Counted from the stretch's first letter, positions 1 through 8,753 are shown. The stretch is DNA of 64,000 bases from Photobacterium frigidiphilum (GCF_003025615.1 NZ_PYMJ01000008.1:124001-188000), one strand, 5' to 3'. Notes: a model not told the origin generated them from the sequence alone. Numbers and translations are program-made.

Positions 1-1364
1 TGTCCTGCGCTAAATTCTTCTTTTCCCTTTTTTATCGATGTTAACACTTCAAAATGGTAAATATCTGCTTCTTTAAATATGACGGGCTGAAAATGAAATG
101 CAAAGTAATTATTGGCAATGGATTCTAACAAGAGAGATTTCCATTGCTGTTTCCCCAGTGCTGTTTCAGTTTGAGATCCTTTAACTAACACCGCTGGCTG
201 CTGAGGATCCTGTGCTGCTTTTGATAATGCATTGTCGAGCTGAGTGAGCAAAGTTCCTGCTGTGGTGGGTATATCGTTTAGTAGCAATCCAACACGGGTA
301 GATTGCTCGTCTTGAATAGATGAATCAAGTTGTACCTTTTCGACAACACTTAATATTGTTTCACCCATTAATTTTAATTTTTCGACGGTAATGTTAGGCA
401 CTAAAATAGCAAATTCATCAATGGATAAACGAGCAAGAATTAAGTCTGAATAAATGATGGATTCATTAAGTTTAGATGCGATTTGTTTAACGAGGCTGTC
501 GCCAGATTCATAACCGAAGTTGTGATAATTATCATCAATAAGGGTCGTCTTTATTATTGCCAGCCCGCCGTTATGTGATTTTTTAAGCCAAGAATTTAAT
601 TCGTTAATAAAAAAAGTACGATTCCCAAGCCCTGAAACTTCGTCACGGTACGCGCGCTCTCGTAATTTGACGGCTTCGTGAGCTTGCTCTTTGAAGTTAA
701 CTTCTAGATGGGCGTGCATCTGATTCATCATTTTGACAATTGTTCGTAAATCTTGCTGCGGTGGTAATGAGATTGACTGGTAAGGTAGTCGAGCAGAATA
801 TGCCGTGATTTTTTTTAATGCGCGCAAACCATAAGTAAGTAAAGGTATGGTCAAGAAAAGGCTAATGAAAAAAAGCACGAATGCTATGAATCCACTGTGT
901 AATGTCTTTGACCACAGTTGCTGGTATGAATATGCTGAGTTGGTGGTAATCGTTAGTGTTACGAAAGGGTCTATTCGCTGCTTAGATACCGTTAATGAGT
1001 TAATCGGAAAGATGAATTTAAACCACGCTGGCATGCTAGCACGAGTGTTGTTTTGATTGTTATTCGTTAAATTTTTATCAAAAGAATTTGAATTTACTTG
1101 GAAACTCGCGCTACTGATCATAGGTTGATCTAGGAGGCTATTTAAGACTGACTCAATGAGTTGTGTTTTTTCTTTTTGGGGAATATCACGGTTTATTATT
1201 GATGTTAATACTGTGATATTTGACGATAGTATTTGTTCTATATAGTTTTCTTGTTGGTTCTTTAATACTGTAGTATTTGAGAAACACAGAACCATAAATA
1301 AAATTAAGCACACCGTAAAGCTACAAGCGATTGCACCTAAAGTAAGTTGTTTGTATAAAGTCAT
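1..1364 (-). CDS. LapD-like inner-membrane c-di-GMP receptor (3' end cut by window edge)
   Basis: Reading from an ATG at 1364 leftwards gives 454 open codons with no stop before the window edge, so the C-terminus is missing. The order is a membrane segment (about residues 8-28), a short periplasmic region, a second membrane segment (157-178), a HAMP-like linker, a GGDEF domain (about 235-395) and the beginning of an EAL domain (FHFQPV near 424, then FEVL). The GGDEF signature is degenerate (RLSIDEF in place of RxGGDEF), so diguanylate cyclase activity is unlikely. This architecture is that of LapD, which binds c-di-GMP and controls the periplasmic protease LapG and surface adhesin retention. 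No lapG or adhesin gene lies in this window. A degenerate GGDEF/EAL protein of another kind is the alternative. Confidence 0.8.
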   Translation of the reverse strand, partial: MTLYKQLTLGAIACSFTVCLILFMVLCFSNTTVLKNQQENYIEQILSSNITVLTSIINRDIPQKEKTQLIESVLNSLLDQPMISSASFQVNSNSFDKNLTNNNQNNTRASMPAWFKFIFPINSLTVSKQRIDPFVTLTITTNSAYSYQQLWSKTLHSGFIAFVLFFISLFLTIPLLTYGLRALKKITAYSARLPYQSISLPPQQDLRTIVKMMNQMHAHLEVNFKEQAHEAVKLRERAYRDEVSGLGNRTFFINELNSWLKKSHNGGLAIIKTTLIDDNYHNFGYESGDSLVKQIASKLNESIIYSDLILARLSIDEFAILVPNITVEKLKLMGETILSVVEKVQLDSSIQDEQSTRVGLLLNDIPTTAGTLLTQLDNALSKAAQDPQQPAVLVKGSQTETALGKQQWKSLLLESIANNYFAFHFQPVIFKEADIYHFEVLTSIKKGKEEFSAG

Positions 1365-1785
1365 GCTATTTCAACCATCGTGATTAAGATTATTTTTAGC
1401 TGGCCGAATCTTGAAACGCCAATACGCCCTAGTATTGAATCGTTTTTCTCATACTAAAATTGAGATTAAATGATTGAATTGAAGGTAGTACGAGATAGAT
1501 AAATATAATTTAGCAAATCTACTTCCAATCATTCACACAGTTTTTTCTAATGACGTCATTTTCGATATATGAGTCGAATACAAAATGTAAGAAGAGGCAG
1601 TTACATGTAAATTATGGGGTTATTTTAGGATTCTAGAGTGAACTGATAGGCTGTTGTTGTTTGAAGTTTCTAGGCTGGAAGTGCTGGGTTTATGAGGACT
1701 AATGAGCCATTAAGGATATTGGTAATACTACCGAGCGAACAGTATTACCCATTGCGAGTGAAGTAACGGCTAACGCCAGTATAAT
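1365..1785. other. Intergenic region with a TGACGTCA palindrome and a hairpin
   Basis: No credible gene is seen. A 12-bp palindrome, AATGACGTCATT, lies at 1549-1560, about 185 bp upstream of the LapD-like start, and could be an operator. A hairpin with arms GGTAATACT (1721-1729) and AGTATTACC (1741-1749) lies just beyond the 3' end of the dctD-like gene; it lacks a T run, so it is at best a weak terminator for the two-component operon. Confidence 0.35.
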
Positions 1786-3138
1786 TTAATGCGTTACTTT
1801 AAAATCGTATTTATCAATACCGTGTTTCTTCATTTTGTCGTATAGCGTTTTTCTTGCTAGGCCGAGTTCTTCTTGCGCCTCTTTCAAACACCCATTATGG
1901 CGTTTTAACGCATCGCAAAGTAATGTGAATTCAAACCGGTTCACGCGATCGCTCAGGGTTAAATTAAATTGCTCATCACTTATCTCCCCCTCTTTGCTCA
2001 GGCTTACCGTGTCTCCCATTAAAACGAGGCGTTCAGCAAGGTTCCGTAATTCACGCACATTTCCCGGCCAGTCATATTCGAGCAGTTTAGTTTGTTGTTC
2101 TGGGCTAATTACTGGGTGCTCAATACCATAGCGTGTTGATGCCGTACGTGTGAAATTTTGAAATAAGATCAATAGGTCATCTTTTCTGTCGCGTAAAGGG
2201 GGAAGGTTCACACTCACAACATTTAGGTGATAATAAAGGTCTTGATTGAATTCACCCCGTTCACTCATCACTTTTAAGTCTTTCTTGGTTGCACTAACAA
2301 AGCGAATATCAAGATCCATCATTTGATTGATGGCTGAAGGTTCAACATTTCTATTCTCCAAAACGCGTAACAGTTTTTCTTGAAGAGGCGCAGGCATCGA
2401 TTCAATTTCATTTAAGAAAAGTGTTCCTCCATTCGCATGCGCAAGCTTTCCTGAACGTTTTTTTTGTCCGCTCGAAAATATGCTGGATTCAAAACCAAAT
2501 AATTCACTTTCGATCATCGTTTGCGGTATGGCGTTACAGTTGATTGTGATAAAAGGTTTATTTTGTCGGGCACTATGATCATGTAGGAAGCGGGCTACAA
2601 GCTCTTTTCCAGTTCCATTTTCACCCTGAATGATTACATCGGCAGCGGTATCTTTTATATGACTTAGAATTCGGCGTAATTGTTTTATTTGTGGGTTACT
2701 GCCTAGAATTCGGGGCCCAGGACCACTTTGTGCTTCTAATTCACGGCGCAGTTCTCTATTTTCTAAAATAAGCTCGCGCTTATCGCCTGCTCGTTTCACT
2801 ACGTCGAGTAATGTCTCCGTTGAAAAAGGTTTTTCTAGAAAGTCATATGCGCCGATCCGCATGGCATCTACGGCCATGGTTATATCACCATGGCCAGTTA
2901 AAAGAATGATAGATAGTTCCGGATCTATGGCTAAGGCGCGCTTTAAGAAGGTTAAGCCATCAATACCTGGCATATTGATATCTGAAATGATTACGCCTGT
3001 ATAATGATTATCGATAATATCTAATGCTGGTTTTGCACTTGAAAATAAATTTACATCGTAATCTTCGAGTTCTAATGTTTGCCCTAGTGCATCACGAATT
3101 GGCTTCTCATCATCAATGAAAATAACATGTTTGTTCAT
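1786..3138 (-). CDS. dctD: DctD-like response regulator with degenerate sigma-54 AAA+ domain
   Basis: A 450-aa NtrC/DctD-type regulator. The receiver domain (1-120) has an intact phosphorylation site (D53 in SDINMPG), the acidic pair DDE and K103 in EKPF. The AAA+ domain (about 145-385) keeps Walker A (GENGTGKE, 172-179) but is altered elsewhere: the GAFTGA loop reads SIFSSG (219-224), the Walker B Asp is Asn (LFLNEI, N243), and the two arginine-finger positions equivalent to PspF R162 and R168 are N298 and H304. A Fis-type helix-turn-helix ends the protein. The start overlaps the end of the dctB-like gene by 4 nt (ATGA), so the two are translationally coupled. DctD normally activates C4-dicarboxylate uptake with sigma-54; this copy may have lost ATPase activity and sigma-54 contact. 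No dct transporter is in the window. Confidence 0.85.
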   Translation of the reverse strand: MNKHVIFIDDEKPIRDALGQTLELEDYDVNLFSSAKPALDIIDNHYTGVIISDINMPGIDGLTFLKRALAIDPELSIILLTGHGDITMAVDAMRIGAYDFLEKPFSTETLLDVVKRAGDKRELILENRELRRELEAQSGPGPRILGSNPQIKQLRRILSHIKDTAADVIIQGENGTGKELVARFLHDHSARQNKPFITINCNAIPQTMIESELFGFESSIFSSGQKKRSGKLAHANGGTLFLNEIESMPAPLQEKLLRVLENRNVEPSAINQMMDLDIRFVSATKKDLKVMSERGEFNQDLYYHLNVVSVNLPPLRDRKDDLLILFQNFTRTASTRYGIEHPVISPEQQTKLLEYDWPGNVRELRNLAERLVLMGDTVSLSKEGEISDEQFNLTLSDRVNRFEFTLLCDALKRHNGCLKEAQEELGLARKTLYDKMKKHGIDKYDFKVTH

Positions 3139-4955
3139 TGTACATCCTTAGTAATGCAAGGCAGGCTGATGATAAATTCTGCACCACCTTCACTATGATC
3201 TTGAATGATCAGGCTTCCAGAAAATGAATCGATGATCCTTTTCGAAATAGTGAGTCCCAAGCCTAATCCATCTTTTTTTGTGGTAAAGAAAGGGGTGAAA
3301 ATACGTTGTTTCTGAGATTCATCGAGACCCGGACCGTTATCCCAGATACGAATTTCAACACTGTCACCTTGATCAGTTAACTGTATACCGATTTGAGGTG
3401 AGTACGTATGTTCTAGTGCTTGAATAGCATTGTGCAATAGGTTGATAAGCACCTGTTCTAATTGAACGGCATCTGCGTTAACTTGTATGTTATCTGGTAG
3501 TTCGCCTAAGCGTAAAATCACCCCGCCTTTGATCAGTTTATTGCGTAATAAACTAATAGATGAACGTATTGAGTTAGCAGCAACAGTACAACTATTGGTT
3601 TCTATTGATGTTTTTCGCGCAAAAATTTTAAATCGAGCAATGATTTCAGACACCATTATATTAAGCTTAATTATCTTATCGATGTTGTTCGCGACAGAAT
3701 CATAGCGCTCTTTTATCAAAAGCTTGCGGCTATTTTCCGCATAGGTGCGCATTGCAGCTAATGGCTGATTGATTTCGTGGTTTATACTGGCAGAAAGCTC
3801 GCCGAGCATCGCTAATTTTGCGGCTTGTACTAATTCATTTTGAGTTTGTCTTAATTCTGCTTGGCTACGCTCGTATTGTTCAATAGTATCGCGTAGTTGT
3901 TGGTTGGTTTCTAATAAGTTATGTGTTCGTTCAATGACTAGCTGTTCTAATTTATCATTGAGTTGTGCTAATTCTTTTTTAGTCAGTATGGTTTGTAACC
4001 AAGACATAAGGGCAAAACATAGCAGCATATAAAAAGCAGTAAAGATGACGATAGCTTGCATAACATATAGATAGGCAGTATTGATTGGGCTAAATCCATA
4101 AATAATCCAACCCGCTTTATCCATGCTGTGGTGCGCAATAATATAGGCGTCTTCTTTTCCATTATCAGGCGTTTTTATACTGCTTATTTCTTGGCGATCA
4201 AAGGTCGCTAAATCTTGGTATTCACTGAGTGCATTGAGCTCTGTTTCACCATACTGGCGTGAAGCAACGACTTGTTTTCGCTGTTGGTCATCTAAAATAG
4301 TTAGTGAACGATATAACCAGTTATCTTCAGAGCTATAAAATATGACGCCTTGCTGATCGGCAATAGCATACTCAATTTGATCGTATTGCCAAATATCTTC
4401 TATTAAAGACAAATCGACTTTGATCACCAATACGCCAATAATGTTATCTTGCTCATAAACGGGGGCTGAAAAATAATAACCGCGTTTCTGCGAGCTGATG
4501 CCTAGAGCAAAATATTGACCAAGATTTCCAGCTATCGCCTCTTTGAAATAAGGTCGGTAGCCGTAGTTTTGAGCAACAAAGCTTTTGTCACTTTGCCAGT
4601 TACTGGCCGCAATCGTATTACCATCTTGGTTAATGAGGTAAATGGTATCTGCGTTTATATTATCAGCCCATGTTTGTAATAGACGGCTGGTTGTTTGATA
4701 TTGCTGCGAAATAGGAATAGCCGATGTTTTATCTGAAATAAGCGGTGCTAATAGTCGTGGGTCGTTAGATAGCACCTCGGGTAATTGGCTATAACGCGAT
4801 AGCTGGGCATCTAACTTTTCACCAAGTTGGTTTACATCATTGATAATTTTATCGGAAAGGTGTGTTTTTGCTTGCTGATAAGTCACATTGGCTATTAGTC
4901 CACTAAGCAGCAGCCCAATAATGATGAGTAAAGTGAGGTATTTTTTCTTTTGCAC
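3135..4955 (-). CDS. dctB: DctB-like sensor histidine kinase
   Basis: A 606-aa membrane sensor kinase. It has TM1 (about 7-24), a periplasmic double-Cache/PDC sensor (30-295, with the DctB-like YRPYFKEA near 133), TM2 (298-318), a coiled coil (325-380), a HisKA domain with phospho-acceptor H393 in INHEINQPLA, and an HATPase domain with N box (LLHNAIQAL), G1 (DNGPGLD) and G2 (GLGLGL) motifs. All catalytic motifs look intact, in contrast to its partner regulator. It is the first gene of a two-gene operon and overlaps the regulator by 4 nt. The family senses C4-dicarboxylates such as succinate or malate; the exact ligand here is an inference from the family. Confidence 0.85.
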   Translation of the reverse strand: MQKKKYLTLLIIIGLLLSGLIANVTYQQAKTHLSDKIINDVNQLGEKLDAQLSRYSQLPEVLSNDPRLLAPLISDKTSAIPISQQYQTTSRLLQTWADNINADTIYLINQDGNTIAASNWQSDKSFVAQNYGYRPYFKEAIAGNLGQYFALGISSQKRGYYFSAPVYEQDNIIGVLVIKVDLSLIEDIWQYDQIEYAIADQQGVIFYSSEDNWLYRSLTILDDQQRKQVVASRQYGETELNALSEYQDLATFDRQEISSIKTPDNGKEDAYIIAHHSMDKAGWIIYGFSPINTAYLYVMQAIVIFTAFYMLLCFALMSWLQTILTKKELAQLNDKLEQLVIERTHNLLETNQQLRDTIEQYERSQAELRQTQNELVQAAKLAMLGELSASINHEINQPLAAMRTYAENSRKLLIKERYDSVANNIDKIIKLNIMVSEIIARFKIFARKTSIETNSCTVAANSIRSSISLLRNKLIKGGVILRLGELPDNIQVNADAVQLEQVLINLLHNAIQALEHTYSPQIGIQLTDQGDSVEIRIWDNGPGLDESQKQRIFTPFFTTKKDGLGLGLTISKRIIDSFSGSLIIQDHSEGGAEFIISLPCITKDVQ

Positions 4956-5169
4956 GTTAGCACCTAGCTTTTATTTAGAATGAAACGCTAACAAATTTTA
5001 GGTCTGGAAAACAAGAAGTCGCTTGCAGAGATCTAACATCATAGTATATATCAGGGATAAATTATTGAAGAAAAGAAGCAAAGGTTAGGCTGGTACTTGT
5101 TTTTCGTATTAGCAAAGCGCACAATTTCTATCATTGTATATAGGCTTGAGCCAATAAACGGAGATAACA

Positions 5170-5805
5170 ATGGATTTGTCTGATATTCGTCGTGAGTATA
5201 CGCGAGGTGGACTACGTCGTAATGATTTACCAGATGAACCACTACCTTTATTTGAGAAGTGGTTGCAGCAGGCGATAGATGCCAAAATTGCTGATCCAAC
5301 GGCGATGACTGTTGCTACTGTCGATGAATCAGGTCAACCTTTTCAACGTATCGTTTTACTGAAACATTTTGATCGTGATGGCTTTATTTTTTATACCAAC
5401 TTGGGTAGTCGTAAAGCACTTCATTTAAGCCATAATTCAAAGATAAGTCTGCATTTTCCATGGCATGCTATTGAACGCCAAGTTCATATTACAGGCGAGG
5501 TCGAAAAACTGTCTTCGTTAGAGGTTATGAAATATTTTACCTCTCGCCCTAAAGAAAGCCAAATAGCGGCTTGGGCAAGTAAGCAAAGTAATCGAATTTC
5601 TGCACGACAAGCATTAGAAGGCAAATATTTAGAATTGAAACAAAAATTTGCCCAAGGTGAAGTACCTGTACCTACTTTTTGGGGTGGGTATCGTGTGAAA
5701 ATTAACTCGATTGAGTTTTGGCAAGGTGGAGAAAACCGTCTGCACGATCGTTTTATATATTCCCATGAATCATCACATTGGAATATTGATCGTCTAGCAC
5801 CTTAA
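5170..5805 (+). CDS. pdxH: Pyridoxine/pyridoxamine 5'-phosphate oxidase
   Basis: A 211-aa protein of full family length. PdxH oxidises pyridoxine or pyridoxamine 5'-phosphate to pyridoxal 5'-phosphate with FMN and oxygen, the last step of vitamin B6 synthesis and salvage, in the cytoplasm. The sequence shows the N-terminal [12 protein letters not shown] substrate-binding segment, the FMN-binding split-barrel core ([19 protein letters not shown]), and the C-terminal family signature around [17 protein letters not shown] Shine-Dalgarno sequence sits 7 nt before the ATG. It is monocistronic, followed by a strong terminator. Confidence 0.97.
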   Translation: MDLSDIRREYTRGGLRRNDLPDEPLPLFEKWLQQAIDAKIADPTAMTVATVDESGQPFQRIVLLKHFDRDGFIFYTNLGSRKALHLSHNSKISLHFPWHAIERQVHITGEVEKLSSLEVMKYFTSRPKESQIAAWASKQSNRISARQALEGKYLELKQKFAQGEVPVPTFWGGYRVKINSIEFWQGGENRLHDRFIYSHESSHWNIDRLAP

Positions 5806-5823
5806 ATGTAACTAAATGTTATA

Positions 5824-5865
5824 AAATAGAAGTGTAGTGAAATAACTACACTTCTATTTGTTTTA
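5824..5865 (+). terminator. Rho-independent terminator of pdxH
   Basis: A perfect 15-bp stem (5824-5838 with 5845-5859) with a 6-nt loop is followed by TTTGTTTT. It starts 19 bp after the pdxH stop codon. The stem is A-flanked on both sides and may also act on the minus strand. Confidence 0.9.
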
Positions 5866-5908
5866 TTTGAATATACTGCGCTTTATATTGATCAAAAATA
5901 TTGTTAAC

Positions 5909-6076
5909 TCAATACTGCTCATTTGAAGTCACGATGCTAACCCCTTCAGGGTGGCGTGTACTTAATGTCTCTTCCGCATTTTTGATCGAATCAATTTCAG
6001 AGGTCGCTGAAATGTTAAATTTAAACGGTATATTAAAGTGTGGATGTATTACGTAAGTAATTGTAAATTGTTTCAT
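5909..6076 (-). CDS. Small protein of unknown function (55 aa)
   Basis: Unrecognised. The chosen start is the ATG at 6076 (MKQFTITY), because GGGAAG lies just before it; the upstream in-frame ATG at 6097 has no ribosome binding site. The protein has a beta-alpha-beta flavour (FTITYVIHPHFNIPFKFNIS, then a charged helix), with no signal peptide or membrane segment. A Fur-like sequence overlaps the ribosome binding site. It lies between pdxH (convergent) and a LuxR-type gene and appears to be monocistronic. Confidence 0.5.
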   Translation of the reverse strand: MKQFTITYVIHPHFNIPFKFNISATSEIDSIKNAEETLSTRHPEGVSIVTSNEQY

Positions 6077-6082
6077 ATTCTT

Positions 6083-6101
6083 CCCAATGATAATCAATAA
6101 T
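6083..6101. promoter_or_regulatory. Possible Fur-like box at the 55-aa gene
   Basis: Matches 13 of 19 positions of the Fur consensus GATAATGATAATCATTATC, including 11 in a row (AATGATAATCA, 6086-6096). It overlaps the ribosome binding site of the small gene at 5909-6076. The position is unusual for a repressor site, and the match is modest. Confidence 0.25.
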
Positions 6102-6279
6102 CTGATGCACTAATTGTATTGCTTCAGCTTTTATTGCCATATTGTATGGCTGGCTCATGGGACGTATCTTAGCGTTATCTAAGTGAGTTAAATTTGATCT
6201 AATAATTGATTATTTAAAGGTATAGCTTCATTCAAGTAAACTTAGATTTATAGATTATGTGAAATATTTCTGTTTTTTA

Positions 6280-6990
6280 TTATTCTTTAAGTATTACAGA
6301 GAGTTGGCGTTTTAACATGCTTTCTGGAATATGCGATCCAAAACCTAAATCTAATGCTAAATCGATTAATTCTGCTTTGGAGTTGGCGTTAAATTTTTCA
6401 CGTAACCGCAGCACATAGTTTTCTACTGTTTTTACTGAGACATTAAGTACCTTTGCAATGTACTGAGGCTTTTTTCCGTAAAGTAATAAAAAAAGTACTT
6501 CAGATTCACGAGTATTAATGGCTACTTTTTGATTATGTAAATCTAAGCTAAATGAAGCCTGATCATTTTTACTAATACCTGCGGCTCGGCAAATCCAATG
6601 TCCGACTTCTAGAATCGCAGTATCTGTTAGTTCTACACCTGAAAAAATAGTACCAACCGTTTTATTCTCTTCATTCTTCCACGGTGTTTTTGTGAATAAG
6701 TGTGCACGCCAACTTCCGTCGGAATAAGGGTGTATATCAAGCACTCGCATGCGCAGACCAGATGTCATTACTTGCAAATCCTGTTCTTGAAATGACGGAG
6801 CATATTCAATGGTTGGGCTTGGCATGTCATAATCAGTGCGACCAATACAATCTAAATGATGCTCAACACCAATTATTTTCCCGTATTCTGAATTAGCGTA
6901 AACAAAGACAGAATCTTCATCTTTACACCCCCAGCAGCCAGGAAGTTGATTAAAAATATGGAGCAAGGATGGGTCAATGTTGTCTTTCAC
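6280..6990 (-). CDS. PAS-domain LuxR-family transcriptional regulator
   Basis: A 236-aa protein with an N-terminal PAS-like sensor region (about 10-130, FVYANSEYGKIIG at 29-41) and a C-terminal LuxR/FixJ helix-turn-helix (about 160-220; TRESEVLFLLL, then KPQYIAKVLNVSVKTVENYVLRLREKF). There is no receiver domain, so it probably senses a ligand or cofactor directly rather than a phosphotransfer signal. Translation starts with GTG at 6990; no better ATG is nearby. It is transcribed alone, from a promoter in the 500-bp gap to its right. Target genes cannot be read from the sequence. Confidence 0.8.
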   Translation of the reverse strand: MKDNIDPSLLHIFNQLPGCWGCKDEDSVFVYANSEYGKIIGVEHHLDCIGRTDYDMPSPTIEYAPSFQEQDLQVMTSGLRMRVLDIHPYSDGSWRAHLFTKTPWKNEENKTVGTIFSGVELTDTAILEVGHWICRAAGISKNDQASFSLDLHNQKVAINTRESEVLFLLLYGKKPQYIAKVLNVSVKTVENYVLRLREKFNANSKAELIDLALDLGFGSHIPESMLKRQLSVILKE

Positions 6991-7492
6991 TGGTTTAGCC
7001 TAGCAGTATCAGGATTAAATTGAGAATGAGAGTTAGTCTAATAGATAGCAGAAATGTTACAACCAGAAGCAGAGTGTTTATTAAACAAAATCGTAAATAA
7101 AAGTAAAAAAAAGCCGGTCATAAGACCGGCAAAGACAAGAGCTTGACTCCGAAGAGCACAATCCTGTACGACGTGTAGAAGAGGTATCCAATAAAGTTCA
7201 TATCTAAAATATGAGGGTATATATAAAAGTAAACTCTATTGGCATGTATCCAAAGTTGGATACTGCAGACCGAAAGCAGTGAAGTATGCTCCCTGTCTAC
7301 GAAAGAAACTATAACCGAGAGAGAACCAACAAAGAAGGGGGGAAATCACCTATTGACACCTCGGCTAATATTTGTTTGTCGTATTTATATCTTAATTTTT
7401 GCTATTTTATTGCCTGAATATACGTATTTATTGACGGCTAATTGATTAACTTGCCGTGCAAAATACGTGAAAAATTCATATTTAGTGATTTC
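6991..7492 (-). other. Gap with orphan terminator; candidate small RNA
   Basis: No ordinary gene is found in this 500-bp stretch. On the minus strand it ends in a strong terminator (7103-7130) that does not belong to a neighbouring gene directly. Upstream of it are small stem-loops, among them one with GGAU in the loop (GUACA-GGAU-UGUGC) and a GUAUCC/GGAUAC hairpin. A 27-codon minus-strand ORF (7201-7118, MNFIGYLFYTSYRIVLFGVK...) ends inside the terminator loop, but has no Shine-Dalgarno sequence. The stretch could be a small RNA, the 3' UTR of the metal-exporter gene to the right, or a tiny membrane peptide. Confidence 0.3.
7103..7130 (-). terminator. Strong Rho-independent terminator, minus strand
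   Basis: GCCGGTC (7113-7119), loop ATAA and GACCGGC (7124-7130), followed on the minus strand by eight T residues. It lies between the PAS-LuxR gene (which starts to its left) and the exporter gene that ends 360 bp to its right. Confidence 0.85.
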
Positions 7493-8680
7493 TTATTCGA
7501 AAAGGTAGTAATAGCCGTAAGCAACAATCACTGCTGGGATCGATGAATATATCGTTGCCATCAGGGCTGCTTTAGGTGCAAGTACAATCGCTGGAAACAA
7601 AGCATCACCGTCATTGCTGATTGAATTGCCCAACTGTGCAGACAGTGGCACTGCACCACTGATATAGAGGCTGGTGACTAATATTTGAGGACCACAACCT
7701 GGCAGTAAACCAATAACAACACCCATTAGGGGAATGTAAGCAGACCATTCTGTAAATGCTGATGCTAAATTGATTCCGGTCCAATACATCGTTAATTCAA
7801 ATAATAAGAAAGCACAAATTACCCAGCTTGTTACAAAGTTGGTATCTTGGGCGACTCGTTGAAAAAGGGTATTGGTTTGCTCTTTGGGATCTTCGGATAC
7901 CGCAGATTCATAATCTGTAATGTCTCGGCTTATCGCCCACAAAATAATAGAAACAATGGCCGCAGCTGCACCAATAATGTTGATCGTACCTGCTTCAAGA
8001 TGAAAAAAATGATCAATGTTAATTTGGAATGACCCCATAATGGCAATAACCGAGGCTGGTATTAACAGCCACTTCCAAAAGTGACCTTGTAACTTTAGTG
8101 GGGGTTGATGTGCTTCCTTTTTATTAGCACAAGATGGGATAGGTGCGTCTTTAATGGCTGGTCGCATGAAATGCTCACCGTGAATAGCATCGACAATCCA
8201 ACCAGAGAGCAAACCTACAACAAATCCTATGCTGATAACCAATAAGCCAGTTTTAGGTTGGGCTGCAAGCAATAAAAAGGCTGCATCTCCCATGGTTGCG
8301 GTGAGTACGGCAACAACGGAACCAAAACTGAGTCGACCTTTTACATATTGCGTAATAACAACAATCGCCCCCCCGCACCCTGGTAAAGCCCCCATAGAGG
8401 CAGAAAATAAAACCTGGAAATAAGCACTTCTATTGAGTAACCCAGTCAGCTTATTGGTATTACTTAATCGTGATGAAATCGCATGGTAGATAGCAAGGGT
8501 AGCTGCAACATAAGTTGCGACTTGCCAAAAAGCATCAGATAAAACAGAAATAGTGATCTCTCTGGTATTCGTCACCACGAGTAGAGCAAGCAAGACAATA
8601 GGAAGGATGAGGCGTTTATTTGTTAAGCGCCATTTTGTATGCTCTTGTAGCTGGCTTGGTTGTTTGATCTGCGATGCCAT
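7493..8680 (-). CDS. Putative 10-TM heavy-metal exporter (ArsP_2/DUF2899-like)
   Basis: A polytopic membrane protein of about 395 aa with roughly ten hydrophobic segments. Two related halves each carry a PGCG loop: GALPGCGGAIVVITQ in the first and GLLPGCGPQILVTS in the second, typical of the putative 10-TM metal exporter family annotated as arsenic- or manganese-type efflux. A His-containing loop (DAIHGEHFMRP) lies between them. I chose the ATG at 8680 (MASQIK) because GGAG precedes it by 7 nt; a TTG at 8701 would add seven residues. A Fur-like box lies 55 bp upstream of this start, so iron- or manganese-dependent expression is likely. The transported metal is not known from the sequence. Confidence 0.75.
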   Translation of the reverse strand: MASQIKQPSQLQEHTKWRLTNKRLILPIVLLALLVVTNTREITISVLSDAFWQVATYVAATLAIYHAISSRLSNTNKLTGLLNRSAYFQVLFSASMGALPGCGGAIVVITQYVKGRLSFGSVVAVLTATMGDAAFLLLAAQPKTGLLVISIGFVVGLLSGWIVDAIHGEHFMRPAIKDAPIPSCANKKEAHQPPLKLQGHFWKWLLIPASVIAIMGSFQINIDHFFHLEAGTINIIGAAAAIVSIILWAISRDITDYESAVSEDPKEQTNTLFQRVAQDTNFVTSWVICAFLLFELTMYWTGINLASAFTEWSAYIPLMGVVIGLLPGCGPQILVTSLYISGAVPLSAQLGNSISNDGDALFPAIVLAPKAALMATIYSSIPAVIVAYGYYYLFE

Positions 8681-8734
8681 AAATAGCTCCGAAATGTTCA
8701 ATCGCGAAAAAGAAAAGTATCGGTATATTTAAAT

Positions 8735-8753
8735 GCAAATGAGAATTATTATC
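8735..8753. promoter_or_regulatory. Fur box upstream of the metal-exporter gene
   Basis: GCAAATGAGAATTATTATC matches 15 of 19 positions of the Fur consensus GATAATGATAATCATTATC. It lies 55-73 bp upstream of the exporter start at 8680, a normal place for repression by Fur (or the related manganese regulator Mur). No other start codon is close on the opposite strand. Confidence 0.65.

Noticed and set aside
847..1056. 69-aa plus-strand ORF
   Set aside because: It is antisense inside the LapD-like gene, which is open across the whole stretch on the minus strand.
7239..7445. 68-aa plus-strand ORF in the gap upstream of the PAS-LuxR gene
   Set aside because: No ribosome binding site, no recognisable domain, and the strand is opposite to the clear terminator.
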